Shown: piece after piece, positions 1 to 10,674 of the stretch
Layout of the letters: every line of letters begins with the position of its first letter
Numbering within the stretch: the stretch's first letter is position 1
NCBI RefSeq assembly: GCF_964355755.1
Contig: NC_092679.1
Span: forward strand, 14,310,932-14,374,931
Direction: 5' to 3'
DNA length: 64,000 nucleotides
From: Antedon mediterranea
Taxonomy: Eukaryota; Echinodermata; Crinoidea; Comatulida; Antedonidae
Notes under the pieces: generated by a model
Databases searched by the model: none
What the model saw: only the letters and a program-made list of their open reading frames with translations
What the model was told of the DNA's origin: nothing
Program-made: the position numbers and the translations under genes

Positions 1-110
1 GTTACTTCAACAAAAGTTTGTAAAATAAATATTTAAATACAATTAAACATGATTTCAATAGATTTAGTTTTTTTACTTTTTTCACGAACGTGTTTTTCCC
101 TTTTATTCAG

Positions 111-755
111 GAATGTTGATGGCACGAATCGACCGAATGAAACCATCTGAACAAATGGTTGTCAAGTGTGCAGCCATTCTTGGTGTGACATTTACACGAA
201 AAATGCTCGAAGTGATCGTGCCAAACTGCAACACGCGCAAACTCAGACGTTCTTTACAAACACTTATGCAAACGCGCGTATTTGAGTGCGCAACACCGCC
301 GTCAGACGCGACCCAGACGCGAAGGCTCAGCGTTAAAATCTCCAGTCAACAGGGTTATAGTAACCGAATGAAAGGTCAGATTGAATGTTACTGTAGAGGC
401 ACAGAAGATGATGCTACCGAAGATTGGGAAGAGTCTTTCCAATGCCTTCCAATCACAAGTTGCAGATTCCTGCGTTTTTGTAGTACTCTGATGCAAGAAA
501 CCGCGTACGGACTATTTTTGATAAACCAAAGAAAAACTCTTCACGAACAGTCCGCTGTATTCCTAGAGTCTCAAGCTCACAAGTGTAAACACTGTGGAGG
601 TGGTGATTTCATACCTGGGCATCATTCGGGAACTGCATCCGGTAGTACTACCATCATTAAAGGCCACAAGGCGAATTTCTCGACGACGTCCGTAGCTTCA
701 GCAAGGCGTGGAGCTGTTTCCCCGCAGAGTTCAACTGACGAAATATTCACTCCAG
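111..755 (+). CDS. ADCY10: ADCY10-like exon, end of the ATPase-like region
   Basis: Internal exon of a soluble adenylyl cyclase (type 10) homologue, the bicarbonate-responsive enzyme that makes cAMP inside the cell. It encodes 214 codons after a 2-nt partial codon. The acceptor is a pyrimidine tract ending TTTTATTCAG; the donor is GTAAAG. The start, ARIDRMKPSEQMVVKCAAIL, resembles the winged-helix-like end of the NTPase module that follows the two cyclase domains. The later CKHCGGGDFIPGHH motif is typical of ADCY10 proteins. A Ser/Thr-rich stretch follows. Assignment rests on remembered family motifs, not a search; the cyclase domains must lie upstream of the window. The ATG at 113 is not taken as the start, because the exon opens at a splice site. 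Confidence 0.8.
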
Positions 756-783
756 GTAAAGATAAATTAACTTTGGTTTAAAT

Positions 784-912
784 TAGGACGCAACGCAAAG
801 GCATACGCGCAACGTAGCCAATCACAAGCGATAGTTCGGATGATCCGTCGCGTCGTGATTGGTCTAATTACTTGCATTGCGCTAACGTCCTTGTCTCGCG
901 TTTTAGTGGGAA
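784..912. mobile_element. MITE-like inverted-repeat element, family N
   Basis: Begins AGGACGCAACGCAAAGG and ends with CGCTAACGTCC, then TTTTAGTGGGAA. It carries inverted CCAATCACAAGCG and CGTGATTGG in the middle. The same pattern occurs twice near 58.2-58.5 kb. No coding capacity. Confidence 0.5.
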
Positions 913-1380
913 TTTTGTAGGTTTAGGTACAGTATATAACGAGTAACTATTGACTTTCAGCAATAATACATACAATATATGCATTAATGTGTCAGATTAC
1001 TGTGTATAACAGCAGTATGCTTATTTTATATTCCACAGAGGTAAGTCGACGTAAAATAAAAAAACCTCCAGGAGCAACGCCAGTGTTAGATATTGGTAGG
1101 TATTAGTAATTTCCCATGGCGCTCTGGTAGACCTGTTTTGTACACGTTATTTTACAGATTTCGCCTGCTTAAAGATGTAATATAACATTTGTTATATTTT
1201 CTCTCAGAACTGTATTCTATAGTCTCCCTCCCCTGGGGTATCAAATTGCATATGAAATATATTTACCTTTAGCAATATTGAAAATGTATTAATATGATTT
1301 ATACTGCAATTGAAATGTACCGCTTTATGTCTTATTATTATTTTCATTTTTGTGTCTTATATATATATGTTTTTTTTGCT

Positions 1381-1478
1381 TTTGAATGTTTTGTTTTGGC
1401 GTCCCTGGCACAAGTTTTTGCTTTTTTGGTGACGCCACCATTTTGGAAATAAATGTTGATTTTGATTGATTGATTGAT
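1381..1478 (+). mobile_element. Probable LINE 3' tail
   Basis: A non-coding stretch ending in AAATAAATGTTGATTTTGAT, then TGAT repeats, like the microsatellite ends of CR1/L2-type LINEs. No ORF attached, so the family is a guess. Confidence 0.3.
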
Positions 1479-1620
1479 AGAAAACAATACATAGCCAAAA
1501 TCTTACTCCCGTCATTTCAACCAATCACATTCTCGTATTTACATAAGCGATTACGATTTGGGCTAAGTAAAAATACTGGTAGTTTTCAAATATTCACAAA
1601 AGCCGCTTGCTGTATCATAT

Positions 1621-1710
1621 CCCTCGGTACGTAGCTCAGTTGGTAGAGCGGAGGACTGTAGAGTTGTCATTGTTATCCTTAGGTCGCTGGTTCAAATCCG
1701 GCTCGAGGGA
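1621..1710 (+). pseudogene. tRNA-Tyr(GTA), 4-nt insertion
   Basis: Intact anticodon arm, 13-nt intron and T arm. Four extra bases near CCCTCGGTACGTAGCTC disturb the acceptor/D-arm junction. Confidence 0.65.
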
Positions 1711-1924
1711 GAATTTGTTTTTATTTTCTGAATAACCAAATAATGCACAGCTCCCCTTTATGTTGCTCGTCATAATAGCATTTCCCATATCAATACGGTT
1801 TTATTTTAAAAAGTAATAGTAATAATTTGGCTTTTAATTGCCAAAAAGATTCATAGATATTATAGATATACAATTATGAGTGACACTGCTTTTATTAAAT
1901 TAAACTTCTCTTAATTTACATCAG

Positions 1925-2081
1925 TAATATCCAGCGATGGTAAAGTTGAAAACAAAAAGACAGTGACGATAAACGAAGATGCTAAAGAAACGGAAGGACA
2001 TGAAAACGCATCTGATTTCAACCAAAAAAGACGTATGAGTTTGCGAAAATCATCAATAGCAAGCCAATGGAGTATAATAAG
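1925..2081 (+). CDS. ADCY10: ADCY10-like exon, low-complexity linker
   Basis: Joined in phase to the exons on both sides: it completes a codon begun at 755 and ends with two bases of a Ser codon finished at 6005. It encodes a polar linker with a basic RRMSLRKSS stretch that fits an R-R-x-S kinase consensus. The acceptor ends ACATCAG. A competing AG 13 bases on would bring an early stop and is rejected. The donor GTTCGT is weak. The sequence itself is not diagnostic of the family; the call rests on phase and position. Confidence 0.6.
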
Positions 2082-2959
2082 GTTCGTAGTAGGTTTTCTA
2101 ATAAGTAATAGTTATTGCGCGCTATTTATTGTTATACGTATGATGAAAGGCCGTGTGTGTCAAAACATTTATCTTTTTACCAATATTGTGCCGAAATACA
2201 GTCTAGAATCTAGACTAGTTTTCATATTACTAGAAATTGCAAAGTGCAAGTGAGTGCCGCGAGAAGATCTATAGCTTAACGTAGTTGTTTTGATGACACA
2301 AAGGACCATCCCAGAAGACACACCGGATGTCTATATTATTATTAGTAACGCTTCTCATTATACCACACACAAACTATGCATTGTACAATCGTCGACTGCT
2401 ATACATGATTTCACTCGGCAGAGAGCGAAATTCATAAACCTGCCTAAGTCGTCTTAGGCCAATGTTTTGTAGTCAAACAATGAACTTTCGGTTCAAGCAA
2501 TGAGGCATGGCGGGAAGTCAAATTGCTGTAGCGAATGTAAATAGCTGCTACGCAGAAATTATAGCACTTTTTCGTTTTCCATGACCGACGCGAAACTAAC
2601 TCCAATACGAGTCGAGTTGAAAAGTCTTTGCATGCTCTCATAAACGTAATATGAGCATGCGCAAAATGACTTTAGTGTTAGACTTTATGGGCCTAGATAC
2701 TACGTGTCATGAAAACCTTTAGTAAAATATTATCGTAAAAATCAGCACTGTTCCTTTACATATGTAGCAAACTTAACTTGTCTTGTACCCATATTTTTAG
2801 ATTAATAATTATATATGTTAGTTCAATTATTTATATGAAACAGCCTTATGCAATGTGTTTCTTATGAATACACATTTTAACTGTAAATTATTGGTAAAGA
2901 CAGTTAATAAGTAAAGGTACTGTGCTATTTATATTCATGAAAGCTGGTTGTATTTATAT
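2082..2959 (+). other. Intron sequence
   Basis: AT-rich, no gene, tRNA or clear repeat recognised. Confidence 0.4.
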
Positions 2960-3046
2960 CCCTCGATAGCTCAGTTGGTAGAGCGGAGGACTGTAGAGTT
3001 GTTAATTGATATCCTTAGGTCGCTGGTTCAAATCCGGCTCGAGGGA
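2960..3046 (+). tRNA. tRNA-Tyr(GTA)
   Basis: Complete cloverleaf with paired CCCTCGA/TCGAGGG acceptor and 14-nt intron. Followed by array-like spacer, so this is an isolated relative of the intronic array. Confidence 0.88.
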
Positions 3047-3174
3047 AGATTTTTATTCACATTTTCCTTTGTTTTTCATTGATAATGAATTTTTAAAAGA
3101 TTTTACATTTTTGGGATAATTTACCCATTCTTGTTTATTTCAAATAAAATATTATAGACAAGAAATAAAATTAT

Positions 3175-3224
3175 TTTCCACACCGGGAATCGAACCCGGG
3201 CCGCGGCGGAGAGCGCCGAATCTT
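3175..3224 (-). pseudogene. tRNA-Glu 3' fragment
   Basis: T arm and part of the anticodon arm match the array Glu gene; the D arm and 5' acceptor are gone and the loop is 2 nt short. Flanking bases match array spacer. Confidence 0.7.
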
Positions 3225-3361
3225 AAGAAAACTTGAGAAACCCAAAATTGAATCGCTAATATTGATGTTCGTGTTTATCATGGAACACATGATTCATTAT
3301 AATTAAATTGTATTGAAACAAACACTCCATATGCTACGATCAAAAAGAAAGCGAGACACCA

Positions 3362-3441
3362 CCCTCGATCTCAGTTGGTAGAGCGGAGGATTATTATTAT
3401 TGTCATTGTTATTCTTAGGTCGCTGGTTCAAATCCGAGGGA
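3362..3441 (+). pseudogene. tRNA-Tyr pseudogene
   Basis: A box and B box survive, but the anticodon is replaced by ATTATTATTATT and the 3' end is shortened. Confidence 0.75.
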
Positions 3442-3506
3442 CTGTTTTACTTTGTTGTTTGAAATTGTTTTAAAAAAGGCAATCGACACAATAGAAACAA
3501 ATACAA

Positions 3507-3856
3507 ATTTTAACAAAAATGCTTGCTCTTTAATTTGTAAATTATTAAAATCGTTTGATAAATACTGGTCGGGTTCCATTATATTTGCAAAAGCCGTTTT
3601 CTGTAACATATCCCTCGATAGCTCAGTTGGTAGAGCGGAAGACTGTAGAGTTGTCAATGTTATCCTTAGGTCGCTGGTTTGTATTTTAACAAAAATGCTT
3701 GCTCTTTAATTTGTAAATTATTAAAATCGTTTGATAAATACTGGTCGGGTTCCATTATATTTGCAAAAGCTGTTTTCTGTAACATATCCCTCGATAGCTC
3801 AGTTGGTAGAGCGGAGGACTGTAGAGTTGTCAATGTTATCCTTAGGTCGCTGGTTC
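3507..3856 (+). repeat. 176-bp tandem duplication with tRNA-Tyr
   Basis: About 174 bases from 3507 recur 176 bases on, near-identical, each holding flank plus tRNA-Tyr. The left copy lost the tRNA 3' end at the junction. Confidence 0.85.
3612..3679 (+). pseudogene. tRNA-Tyr, 3' truncated
   Basis: Exon 1, 13-nt intron and part of exon 2 are present; the sequence breaks off inside the T arm at the duplication junction. Confidence 0.8.
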
Positions 3857-3873
3857 AAATCCGGCTCGAGGGA
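3788..3873 (+). tRNA. tRNA-Tyr(GTA)
   Basis: Complete body, 13-nt intron AGTTGTCAATGTT, all stems paired. Confidence 0.88.
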
Positions 3874-3952
3874 GAATTTGTTTTTATTTTCTGATTGACC
3901 GAAAAATGTTCAATTCTAAATAGACTTACCGATATATTTTTTGTAAGAAAAA

Positions 3953-4016
3953 CTCTCCACACCAGGAATGGAACCCATGCCGCAAGGGTTAGAATCCTAA
4001 CCGCTAGATCATTAGC
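3953..4016 (-). pseudogene. tRNA-like relic, Glu-related
   Basis: The reverse strand shows a CTAGCGGTTAGGATT D-arm-like stretch and a GGGTTCCATTCC T loop, with a shortened, altered anticodon region. Confidence 0.5.
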
Positions 4017-4278
4017 ACAAGCTTATGCCTATTGTAACCATTATCAACCTACAGTGTGTAATGATAAATTTAACTAGAAATCGTGTAGGAAAGTCCACAA
4101 AAAATAACTGCTTCAATACGGTTTGAAAGCCTTTCGAGCACAAAGTTATTGAACCGGAGATTATGTTATGATATTGATAAATTATTACTTAAGAAGATTT
4201 GTAAATTATTATCAAAAGCGGTTAATAAATACGGGTAGTTTTAAAATATATTTACAAAAGGCGCTTGGTGTATCGTAA

Positions 4279-4364
4279 CCCTCGATAGCTCAGTTGGTAG
4301 AGCGGAGGACTGTAGAGTTATCATTGTTATCCTTAGGTCGCTGGTTCAAATCCGGCTCGAGGGA
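4279..4364 (+). tRNA. tRNA-Tyr(GTA)
   Basis: Complete body with 13-nt intron AGTTATCATTGTT. Confidence 0.88.
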
Positions 4365-4412
4365 GAATTGGTTTTTATTTTTTGAATAACCGAATAATGT
4401 ACAAGTAATAGT

Positions 4413-4506
4413 TTTTATGTATTATTTATACTGTTCACCTATTTTATGTATTATTTATACTGTTCACCTATTTTTTTTTTTTTTTTTTTTTTTTTTAGTT
4501 TTTTTT
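4413..4506. repeat. 29-bp tandem pair and poly-T run
   Basis: Two copies of a 29-bp word containing TGTATTATTTATACTGTTC, then a T-rich run broken by AG. Confidence 0.8.
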
Positions 4507-4740
4507 TATTTACTATGTATAAGTATTTTTTTTTTCTGTCTGACATTTTGTAAGTAGGCCCTAATGTGTCTTTGCTACTGACCTATTGCATCGATTTATT
4601 GATTTGCTCGTTATACAATTGTTTTTAAGTATCTACTCAAGTGTGCAATTACTACTGTACATTTGTTTTTGTTTTTCCAATGTAAGTTAATTATTTAAGT
4701 TTTATCATCATTTACCTTTTATATGTTGTTGTTTATATTT

Positions 4741-4814
4741 GTATGGACGCACCACTGAAAGGTGTGTGCCACTGATTCGAAAGTGAGTACCAATAAATAC
4801 TGAATACCGAATAC
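4741..4814 (+). mobile_element. Possible LINE 3' end
   Basis: A short hairpin-like GCACCACTGAAAGGTGTGTG, then CAATAAATACTGAATACCGA, resembling 3' ends of L2/CR1-type LINEs. No ORF attached. Confidence 0.25.
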
Positions 4815-5038
4815 TCGTTATAGTAGCATTACCTCTTGCTCTGTATATCAATATAGTTTTATTTCATTTTTTATGTGAAAAAAATCAGTCTCCATCACAT
4901 TATTTAGGCCTAAAGTAAATAAAAACACACAAAACAACATTGTTTCCTGTAACCTACAAATAAGTCGATTTAAACTTTAAAAGTATTTTACGGAAGGGCT
5001 TGAAAAGAATATAAAATGCAAGCAAACAAAAAAAATAC

Positions 5039-5102
5039 TCCCAACCCGGGAATCAAACCTGGACCTAGAGCGCCGAATCCTAACCACTACACTATATGGC
5101 GC
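5039..5102 (-). pseudogene. tRNA-Glu-like relic
   Basis: The reverse strand reads GTGTAGTGGTTAGGATTCGG, then a cut-down anticodon arm and a GGTTTGATTCCC T loop. About 8 nt of the anticodon arm are missing. Confidence 0.6.
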
Positions 5103-6004
5103 AAGCTGATGATCAGTTTGATTGTAGCGATTCATCTAGATTATGTAATAATTCTAGATTATGTAATAATATATTTAGAGCACAAAGTGCACTCACTACC
5201 AACAAGATAAGGCACAGAGTATTTGTAACATTTTGAGGGATTTTTAATTGCGCTTTTATTGGTCATGAGGAAGTCCAGCTTCCTAACCAGAACTACTGTA
5301 CTCCATGTGACGTATTAATTGTTAGTTAATACGTGGTTAATAGTGTCCAATAATTTTTTTAATTTTCATGAAATATGCTTTCTTAATCTTTTGTTTGGTT
5401 AGGAAGGAAGTGGTTTGGTAAGAATACCTCTAATGAGATTTAGGTGACTGACCCGATCAACCTAGTAGGCCCAATATGAAAAGAATTGTTTGTTTTTCAT
5501 TCATAATACTCTGGTCCATTATTAATTTACTACTTTACGCGTGTAATAATGCTTGTATTTACTGTAGGCCTACCTGACTGTTTTTGTTATCGAACTCTAG
5601 GTATGTAGTAACGCCTATAGGCACCATTGACTGAATAGTAGGCAACAGGGCGTTTTCTGTAGACCTAAACAAAACGGTTTTTCAATCAATCTAAATTGTT
5701 ATGAATTAATTAATTAACTTTAACTTAACTTTCCTACATGAATTATGATTAAAATGTCTATAATTTCCACCGTACGATAAATGTTAAAGTATTTTTCTAC
5801 GAGGTGTTTTGAACTAGGCCTATTACTTTTGAACACTATATCCTATAATTATTATATAATATATGCAGTACCGGGCTGAGAATCGGATGGCTAAAAAAAA
5901 GTGGATTTAGACATTTTCACACTTCTCTCTGGTCATAGTAAAGTATAATATAAATTGAGATTTTTTTATAAATATTATGGTTTTTATTGTTTCAATTTTT
6001 ACAG
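5103..6004 (+). other. Intron sequence
   Basis: Unremarkable AT-rich sequence with GGCCTA words; nothing recognised. Confidence 0.4.
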
Positions 6005-6212
6005 CATCGATGATTCTTTTGCTGACCGTATGGGGAATGCTGAGAGTATACTAGATACTATTGACATGCGAGAGTGCGAGTGTCCACTCATACTCAACAC
6101 AGTCTACCCTCAATTGGTCAGGCATTGGAGAGCAGCAGCTAACACAGAGAAAACAATACATTTTTTGGTAGAAGCCGGTAGCGCAGCCGTGACCACTGAA
6201 AACAACTTACAA
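6005..6212 (+). CDS. ADCY10: ADCY10-like exon before the giant intron
   Basis: Encodes 69 codons containing VYPQLVRHWRAAANTEKTIH and LVEAGSAAVTTENNLQ, helical repeat (TPR-like) sequence typical of the ADCY10 C-terminal half. The acceptor is TTTTTACAG and the donor a perfect GTAAGT. It ends in phase 0 and its last helix continues directly into ALSYLNEAQELI of the exon at 57.5 kb. This shows that the 51-kb tRNA array lies in an intron. Confidence 0.85.
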
Positions 6213-6940
6213 GTAAGTGCTGGCCTAGTTGTTTACAGCCTTAGTAAAACTATAACCATGATAATGATTGTTTTCTGCACTATGGCAAAAATAACATAAT
6301 AAAGAACACATAGTAAGTAAAAAGAAATCATAGTATTAAAGTAGAATTAGTTTAGAATTCGATAGACAATAGCCATTGGTATAATTTAGAAGGCAAAACA
6401 TCACTTCCAGTAAGGAATATGTTTTAATTAGCGGTTATGCAATTCGTTCTACGACATAAAATAAGACAGTCAACACAGGCGGTTTGCATGCAACCCGGAG
6501 ATTTGTTAGGCGATATAAATGATGTGAGTGTTTTGAGTAGGCAATTTCAACCACACTGTGCTAATATCAGTGGTTCATTCAGGAATATGAAAATAGGAGG
6601 CCAATAATTGCAACGACCCATCTATGACTATTACTGTATCTCAAGTAATTCGTGTCGTGTCGACAGTAGATGTTATGTATCTATATGTTGTTGGTTTTAA
6701 CAGCAATGTCACGAAAACGTGACCATCACCTGTCCCACAAAACCACAACAGTGTGATAGTTGAGGATACAGTGCTATACCTAAAACCCACAGGTTTAACG
6801 AACATAGCATTTTTGTGTCATAGATTAGAATATACCTTTCGGATATAGACTAGACTAATAATAATGTAGCCTATTATTCTTAGCGGATTTTAACAACAAA
6901 AATAAACCAGTAAAGTACAAGGGCACTCGTCGTGTTAATT

Positions 6941-7045
6941 CCAGAGTTTTAGTCGGGGGTTCCATTTTAGAAACGACTGAATTTAAGCGCTAATGTTATG
7001 TTCGTGTTTATCATGGAACACGATTAATTATGCATTGGTACGCCG
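6941..7045 (+). repeat. Orphan array-spacer fragment
   Basis: TTTAAGCGCTAATG, then GTGTTTATCATGGAACACGA, match the spacer between Glu and Tyr genes, but no tRNA gene follows. The preceding intron stretch from 6213 shows nothing recognisable. Confidence 0.6.
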
Positions 7046-7167
7046 GATCTACAAATACCATGCCGGGCCGCTAAACAAACAGTCTTTAGTCAACTGTATC
7101 AAATGATCACGCCGTTAAAGTTTTAATTATTTACACCTATCCTTGGAACATAATGTATTTTGTAAAT

Positions 7168-7246
7168 CACGGTTTGGCTCAGTGAGCAAATCGCCGTGAC
7201 CATTGGTATATCAATGCTTAGTAGGTTCGAGTTCAATCCGCGACAT
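7168..7246 (+). other. tRNA-like sequence, possible SINE head
   Basis: TGGCTCAGTGAGC resembles an A box and GGTTCGAGTTCAATCC a B box, about 50 bases apart. The stems do not pair well. Confidence 0.3.
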
Positions 7247-7720
7247 GTGTGATAATTAAGTATCACCGTTTAAAGCTAAAAATCAAAGCTAGACCACAAT
7301 GTAATTACAAAACTAGCAAAAAAGATACGAAAAGATACACACCAAAAAATTGAAAAAAAAAACCCCAAAACATGAAAAAAAAAATGTAATGAACACAAAA
7401 AAACAAAACATTGTCACTTTCTGAGGCGCACCCCAAATCCAGTATTGCTTTCATTTTATAGCTTACAGATATTTCAAAGTAAAGAAATTCTCCGTGTATA
7501 ACAAAATTAATGGCCGGCCGTAAGTAGTCTCAAATTGTATTGTTGACAATTTGTTTGTTTAAAAAAAACAATTTGTCAGGGGCCGGGAAGCGATTTTTTA
7601 TTTCGTTCAGAAGTTAGGGCCCCTTATGTGAAAGATAGCCGAACTACTTAAGTTCCTAAATATAACTAAACTTAACCCTCTAAATAATCTCTCTCTCTCT
7701 CACTATAAAGTAAAAAGAAC

Positions 7721-7793
7721 TTGCTCATCAGATTCGAACCCCATACATCGACATGTAAAGTCCATAGCCTAATCCACTCGACTACACCGACAG
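7721..7793 (-). pseudogene. tRNA-like relic
   Basis: The reverse strand has GTAGTCGAGTGG (A-box-like) and GGGGTTCGAATC (B box). Acceptor ends do not pair well and the identity is unclear. Confidence 0.35.
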
Positions 7794-7854
7794 CTCGACA
7801 GAAAACCTTTTTTAGCGAATTGTTAGCTCATTTCTAACGTAGCTTATGGAAATA

Positions 7855-7915
7855 TGAATATTCATGTTTATTTTGTGACGTCTCATGAGGGGTCTTTATG
7901 TATGAAAAGAAATAT
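7855..7915 (+). mobile_element. Fragment related to the 43.8-kb element TIR
   Basis: ATTCATGTTTATTTTGTGAC, then a diverged CGTCTCATGAGGGG, match the right inverted repeat of the element ending at 44696. Confidence 0.55.
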
Positions 7916-8559
7916 CGTAGACGGGAAAAGTACGCATTTATTATACATAATAATCATGCGAATTATTAATAAGGTAGACCACAATTTAATTACGAAAGTA
8001 GCAAGTACGTAAAAAATCCCCCATACAAAAAAATTAACCAGTAAAATAAAAATAAAATGTAAATAAATAAACTTAACAATTCGTGTTTCCGCAGCAATGT
8101 GTTTTTCATTAGATTTTTGTCCACTTTATTTACCTCTTATACGTATCAAATAATTGAATACACCACGAAGAACACCGAAAATAATATAGTTTGGCATTTT
8201 TATACTTTCGTTATCATCTAATTTACACAGAACAATATTTCTTTAGCGTCTTTTATTTTCCAGTCAAAACTAAAGTCAATGTTCCATATCCACTCTACTA
8301 TTGCTTTAATTTTTTAGCCTACATAAATTGAAGTGAAGGAATAGTGTATAACAAACCAATGGCCGTAAATACAGTAGTTCCGAATTTTATTCGTGATACA
8401 ATTTGTTTTTATTTTAATAATTTGTCAAAGTATTTTATCAAAGTGCGCTGTTATTATACACATATTAAGGCAGAAAAAGACCGTGCGGAGCACGGGTTAC
8501 TGCTAGTTCTTGATTATTTCAAATAAAATATTATAGGCCTGGACAAAAAAAAAAATAAT

Positions 8560-8631
8560 TTCCCACACCGGGAATCGAACCTGGGCCGCGGCGGTGAAAA
8601 CGCTGAATCCTAACCACTAGACCATATGGGA
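8560..8631 (-). tRNA. tRNA-Glu(TTC)
   Basis: First array copy. One base in the T stem and one in the anticodon stem differ from consensus; class 1 spacer. Confidence 0.85.
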
Positions 8632-8761
8632 AAACGTGAGAAACCCCTAAATAGCGCTAATATTGGTGTTCCGGTTTTTCATGGAACACAATTTATTATC
8701 AGTACATTTTATTGAAATAAACATTGCATAATAGGCTACGATCAACGAGAAAGACACACCG

Positions 8762-8851
8762 CCCTCGATAGCTCAGTTGGTAGAGCGGAGGACTGTAGAG
8801 GAGTTAAATAATTGGTTTCCTAGGTCGCTGGTTCAAATCCGGCTCGAGGGA
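8762..8851 (+). tRNA. tRNA-Tyr(GTA)
   Basis: Edge copy with a longer ~18-nt intron and exon 2 starting TTCCTAGG, one base short in the anticodon stem. Confidence 0.7.
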
Positions 8852-8937
8852 AAGTTTTTTATTCACATTTGTCTTGGTTTAATTTACCCAGTCTTGTTTA
8901 TTTCAAACAAAATCTTATAGACAAGAAATAAAATAAA

Positions 8938-9009
8938 TTCCCACACCGGGAATCGAACCCGGGCCGCGGCGGTGAGAGCGCCGAATCCTAACCACTAGAC
9001 CATATGGGA
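8938..9009 (-). tRNA. tRNA-Glu(CTC)
   Basis: Consensus body, class 2-like spacer. Confidence 0.9.
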
Positions 9010-9087
9010 AAACTTGAGGGACCTACAATTTAAGCGCTAATGTTGTTGTTCATGTTTATCATGGAACACGATAAATTATGAATTGGT

Positions 9088-9123
9088 ATCCTTGGGTCAC
9101 TGGTTCAAATCCGACTCGAGGGA
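9088..9123 (+). pseudogene. tRNA-Tyr exon 2 only
   Basis: Only the 3' half with T arm survives, preceded directly by GAATTGGT intron sequence; exon 1 deleted. Confidence 0.85.
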
Positions 9124-9257
9124 AAATTTTTATTCCCAATTTCCTTTGTATTTTATTGAAAATGAATTTGGAAAAGATTCTACAATCTTTGGATAATTTA
9201 CCCATTCTTGATTATTTCAAATAAAATATTATAGGCCTAGACAAGAAATAAAATAAT

Positions 9258-9329
9258 TTCCCACACCGGGAATCGAACCCGAGCCGCGGCGGTGAAAACG
9301 CCGAATCCTAACCACTAGACCATATGTGA
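9258..9329 (-). tRNA. tRNA-Glu(TTC), variant
   Basis: Acceptor mismatch (CATATGTGA) and T-stem change; class 1 spacer. Confidence 0.7.
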
Positions 9330-9407
9330 AAACTTCAGGAACCCTCAATTTAAGCACTAATGTTGTTGTTCATGTTTAGCATGGAACACGATTAATTATG
9401 AATTGGT

Positions 9408-9443
9408 ATCCTTGGGTCACTGGTTCAAATCTGACCCGAGGGA
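9408..9443 (+). pseudogene. tRNA-Tyr exon 2 only
   Basis: Same 3'-half structure as the 9088 relic, with a changed acceptor (CTGACCCGAGGGA), so the deleted unit was itself duplicated. Confidence 0.85.
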
Positions 9444-9475
9444 AGATTTTTATTCCCATTTTCATTTGTTTTTTA

Positions 9476-9538
9476 TTTACATCCGCCAAGGAGGTAATTT
9501 AATCATCGCGTGTGTTTGTTTGAGTGGCTTTCTAGTTG
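9476..9538 (+). mobile_element. ~60-bp insertion with CCGCCAAGGAGG
   Basis: Interrupts array spacer between TTTTTTATT and GATAATGAATTT. It reads TCCGCCAAGGAGGTAATTTA, then GTGTGTTTGTTTG. Class unknown. Confidence 0.5.
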
Positions 9539-9637
9539 ATAATGAATTTAGAAAAGATTTTACAGTCTTGGGATAATTTACCCATTCTTGATTATTTCAA
9601 ATAAAATATTATAGGCCTAGACAAGAAATAAAATAAT

Positions 9638-9710
9638 TTCCCACACCGGAAATCGAACCCGAGCCGCGGCGGTGAGAGCGCCGAATCCTAACCACTAGAA
9701 CATAATGGGA
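9638..9710 (-). tRNA. tRNA-Glu(CTC), variant
   Basis: One extra base near the acceptor (AACATAATGGGA). Class 1 spacer with CTC, an unusual pairing. Confidence 0.65.
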
Positions 9711-9829
9711 AAACTTGAGAAACGCTAATATTGGTGTTCCTGTTTATCAAGGCACACGATTTATTATCAGTACATTTTATTGAAATAAACATTGCATAAT
9801 AGGCTACGATCAACGAGAGAGACACACCG

Positions 9830-9915
9830 CCCTCGATAGCAGTTGGTAGAGCGGAGGACTGTAGAGTTTAATAATTGGTATCCTTAGGTCGCTGGTTCAA
9901 ATCCGGCTCGAGGGA
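9830..9915 (+). pseudogene. tRNA-Tyr(GTA), D-arm deletion
   Basis: TC missing from the D stem (GATAGCAGTTGG); T-type intron. Confidence 0.7.
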
Positions 9916-10049
9916 ACATTTTTATTCAATTTTTTCTTTTTTTTTCATTGATAATGAATTTTAAAACGATTTTACAGTCTTGAGATAATTTACCCATTCT
10001 TGATTATTTCAAATAAAATATTATAGGCCTAGACAAGAAATAAAATAAT

Positions 10050-10121
10050 TTCCCACACCGGAAATCGAACCCGGGCCGCGGCGGTGAAAACGCCGAATCC
10101 TAACCACTAGACCATATGGAA
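10050..10121 (-). tRNA. tRNA-Glu(TTC), variant
   Basis: Changes in T stem (CCGGAAATCG) and acceptor (ATGGAA). Confidence 0.7.
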
Positions 10122-10254
10122 AAACTTGAGAAACCCCTAAATTTAGGCGCTAATATTGGTGTTCGGGTTTATCATGGAACACGATTCATTATCAGTACAT
10201 TTTATTGAAATAAACATTCCATAATAGGTTACAATCAACGAGAGAGACACACCG

Positions 10255-10342
10255 CCCTCGATAGCTCAATTGGTAGAGCGGAGGACTGTAGAGTTAAAAA
10301 ATTGGTATCCTTAGGTCGCTGGTTCAAATCCGGCTCTAGGGA
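10255..10342 (+). tRNA. tRNA-Tyr(GTA)
   Basis: A-type intron; D-loop CTCAATTGG and acceptor CTCTAGGGA changes. Confidence 0.8.
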
Positions 10343-10471
10343 AAATTTTTTATTCAATTTTTTCTTTATTTTTCATTGATAATGAATTTTAAAACGATTT
10401 TACAGTCTTGAGATAATTTACCCATTCTTGTTTATTTCAAACAAAATCTAATAGACAAGGAATAAAATAAT

Positions 10472-10543
10472 TTCCCACACCGGGAATCGAACCCGGGCCG
10501 CGGCGGTGAGAGCGCCGAATCCTAACCACTAGACCATATGGGA
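10472..10543 (-). tRNA. tRNA-Glu(CTC)
   Basis: Consensus, class 2. Confidence 0.92.
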
Positions 10544-10674
10544 AAACTTGAGAAACCCCTAAATTTAAGCGCTAATATTGGTGTTCTTGTTTTTCATGGA
10601 ACACAATTCATTATCAGTACATTTTATTGAAATAAACATTCCATAATAGGCTACGATTAACGAGAGAGACACCG

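Larger units (their letters stand above)
756..1924 (+). other. Intron with small repeats
   Basis: Holds an inverted-repeat element (about 784-912), a probable LINE 3' tail (about 1381-1478) and a damaged tRNA-Tyr. Nothing coding seen. Confidence 0.6.
7270..8430. repeat. Old diverged direct duplication
   Basis: The stretches near 7275-7570 and 7970-8430 share blocks in the same order: AGACCACAATNTAATTAC, then GTGTATAACAAA...AATGGCCG, then ACAATTTGTTT. Confidence 0.45.

Noticed and set aside
1938-2081. Alternative acceptor at ATATCCAG for the second exon
   Set aside because: It shifts the frame and meets a stop after about ten codons; the earlier ACATCAG keeps phase on both sides.
3452-3894. 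ORFs containing SLDSSVGRAEDCR
   Set aside because: They are tRNA-Tyr translated in frame; two copies come from the 176-bp duplication.
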